Under the pieces are notes generated by a model. The model ran no database searches. It saw only the letters and a list, made by a program, of their open reading frames with translations, and was not told where the DNA came from. From Symsagittifera roscoffensis (taxonomy: Eukaryota; Xenacoelomorpha; Acoela; Convolutidae), in NCBI RefSeq assembly GCF_963678635.1, contig NC_087062.1:52212473-52276472 (forward strand): DNA of 64,000 bases. The letters run 5' to 3'. Positions within the stretch are counted from its first letter, which is position 1, and every line of letters begins with the position of its first letter. Position numbers and translations under genes: made by a program. Below are positions 37,301 to 40,300 of the stretch, piece after piece.

Positions 37301-40300
37301 GGACGTATTGGTGAAATATTTTGTTGTGTAGTTGTTGTTGTTTGTACAATTTCTTCATTTATGAAGTGTGATGGTGTCTGAATATCTTGCTGAGTGAGAT
37401 TTCTAGTTCCATTAAGGTTTTCATTGTGTATGACGGTCGAGTTTAAGCTGTTATTTTGCGTATCCGGTAGAAATTTATTGTAGTTTAATGGTGTTGCATC
37501 AATGGTTAATGGTACTACTCTTACATAATCTCTGGTATAAGATATTGTACTTATTGCTTGACTTGCAATTGATTGTGGGATATTTATAAATGCATAATGA
37601 GACCATTCGGGGTCCCAAACGTAGTCTGACTGTTCTGTGATGGCGTTATCATCGTTTGAATTTTGAGGTCTGAAATTTTTTCTTGCTTGTGAAATTAAAT
37701 CTATATTATGTGTGAAATAATCTATTATAAACATGCCAAAATTTTTTGTAAGTCTTGTTTTGTATGTTGTGAAACATCATCTTTGGTGAAATTGTCTTTA
37801 ATTATATGTAGAAAAGTTGAAAATAGTGTGATTTCATGTCGTACCTTTATATGTTTGGATGTCTCTGTCGGTGAGACACTTGGGATTGGAATTTCGTTCT
37901 CTAATATTGAGATATAACTATATATTATGGCAAAAACTTCATTAGTGAATATGGAGCTTGCTCTTTGTGAGTTATGATATTGTATGCTTTTTATGTATTC
38001 TGAGAATACTTTTGAAAATTCTAAATCAAGGTCGTCTGTTTGAATTACATATTTGCGGTGATTCGGGTTTGGTGAGCTGAATTCTATGGTGTAGATTCCG
38101 TATTGTTGTGTCAAATTACATATATCTTTCAGATAGTGATCAATAATTTGTCTTTTGATCTTTACATCTGGGAACTCTGCTTTACATGGGCTGATTCCGG
38201 GTTCAAATAAATTTAGTAGTAAATTCTTGCAAAGTATATGCTGTCCTCTATCATTAGGTGCATCTACGAGGAAGGGGAAGATATCGTCATCATCTGGACT
38301 ATCTTCACTTGGAGTGTGTTTGGCTCATTTTTTCGTTTAATGACTGTTAATAGGTAATTATCGATGTGTCTAATTGGTTGATTTCAATTATATAAATGTA
38401 CTGGTTTGTGTTTATATTGCTTTTTTATTCTTCTTTTTCCTCTTTTTGATGAACTTGAAGTTGTTTCTGAGTCGGAAAAATATAATTGATCGTGAATGGG
38501 GCAATTTTTATCTATAGATTCTTTTAATTTATAGAGTTCGTCTAAATTGTTGGCTTCTGATTCTGAAAATGCGTTTCTATTTTTGGAAAATCTTTTTCGT
38601 GTTATTTGTCTTTGTTTAGTTATGATTTTTCTTTTTAGTGTTTGTCGTTTTGTTCTAATATATCCAACTGTTTGTGTGTGAGGTGTGATTACAAGGTCGT
38701 ATTTTTTGTTTTCTATTTCACAGTTGTGCAAAACGATTGGTTTAGGATGACATAAGGTTTAGGATGATGAATGCAAAAAGTTGTTAGATGATTTCTATTT
38801 TCTTAAATTGTTAGCCCTTACGATTTTTTGGTTAGCTTAACCTGGGTCTATTTGTTCAGGGTTGGAGAGAAAAGTATATCGATTCCGAAGAATGATTTTT
38901 TACTTTCTCGTGGCTAGTATAAGCTAAGGTGTTAACTTACTTAATCTTACTTAAGGGTAGTGATTGTGTTCAAGGGTTGGAGAATAGTAAATCGATCCAC
39001 AAGGTTCAGGTATAATTAGAACGCGAGTAGTTCGTTAGATACTATTTTAAACTTACTAAGTCTACGATTTATCCTGGGTCTGGTAAGAGGAGGGTTCAAG
39101 TGAAGGATGAATAACCGAAGTTCTTCACTGTTTATCCTAATTTGAATGATTAGTTTTGTTCAAAAATTTCTATTAGTCTTGGGTTTTTTGAAAGGGTTGG
39201 ATAGTGAATCGACGTTTGAGGTCGTTAGACACTAGCTAAGTGGGTGGGGGAGAACAAAATTGTTCTTTTTGATCCAAGGATAGGCCTTGATGATCAAGTT
39301 TAAATTTAATTAAATAGAAAATGAATTAAGATCCAAGGATAAGCCTTGATGATCTGATTTTAAAATTAAGTGAATTTAAGTTTAAAATGATTTAAATTTG
39401 TTTAAGAAAAGATTTAGTGTTTTAATGATATTAGTGAGCTTATGATTGCTGTTATGTTTTAGGTGATGAAGCTGAGACAACTGATGATTTTATGATTACT
39501 AACAGTTTATTGTCATGCTACTAATTTTTATTTTGATTTTCAATAAATATTTTCCAAACATGTTTTATATAATACTGCAGAATTTTAGGAAAACGATCTG
39601 AGATATTTTTATCAATCGTTATTGTATATTAATATTTTGTTTAGCGCCTGAAATGATCATGAAGATTGACTTCAAGATTTAAGTTTGCAAATGAAAATCT
39701 AATTTCATTGCTAATAAAATTCTAAATATAAAAGTTTGTGTTGGCTTTTGCCGTACTATCATATAACTATTTGGTAAGTTTCTACTTTGTCGTATGTCGT
39801 CTCTGGATCGAGGTCTTCTTCCAATTCCGGGTAGTTCTATTATCGTTCGGAATATTGGCTCTGATCTATTGAGTCGTAGAGACATTTCGATTAAATTATC
39901 GTCGTATAACATTTTAAAAATGTTTTGTCTAAATTCTAATCTATTTTTGGTTAATTCTAAGCTATTAAGGTCTTGTTCGAGACTTATGGTCGCACCAGAT
40001 GAGTTATGACCGAGGTGGTTAACTCATAGAGTAATTTCGGATAGGGTACACCGTCTGCTCGTCACGCTATCTTATTTTCGGCCGGATAGATTCGTGCAAC
40101 TTCTTAGTCTAATACCGATCCTAATCTTACTCTTATACTATCTAGTCTCAGGTTGTTTAACTAGTCTCTGCTAGGCTCAATAGATCTAGGGTATACTGGT
40201 TTATTGCGGCTGCTGAAGTTCTCTTGGAGAGTCAACTAATTTCTAAGTTAACTTCAAATCTCTCTGGTGCTGAAATTACAAGTATTTTCAGCACTTACAA

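Noticed and set aside
37725-37740. Possible programmed minus-one frameshift at CAAAAAATTTTGG
   Set aside because: It sits inside gag, and other breaks shift in the opposite direction, so ordinary indels or homopolymer errors explain the set better.
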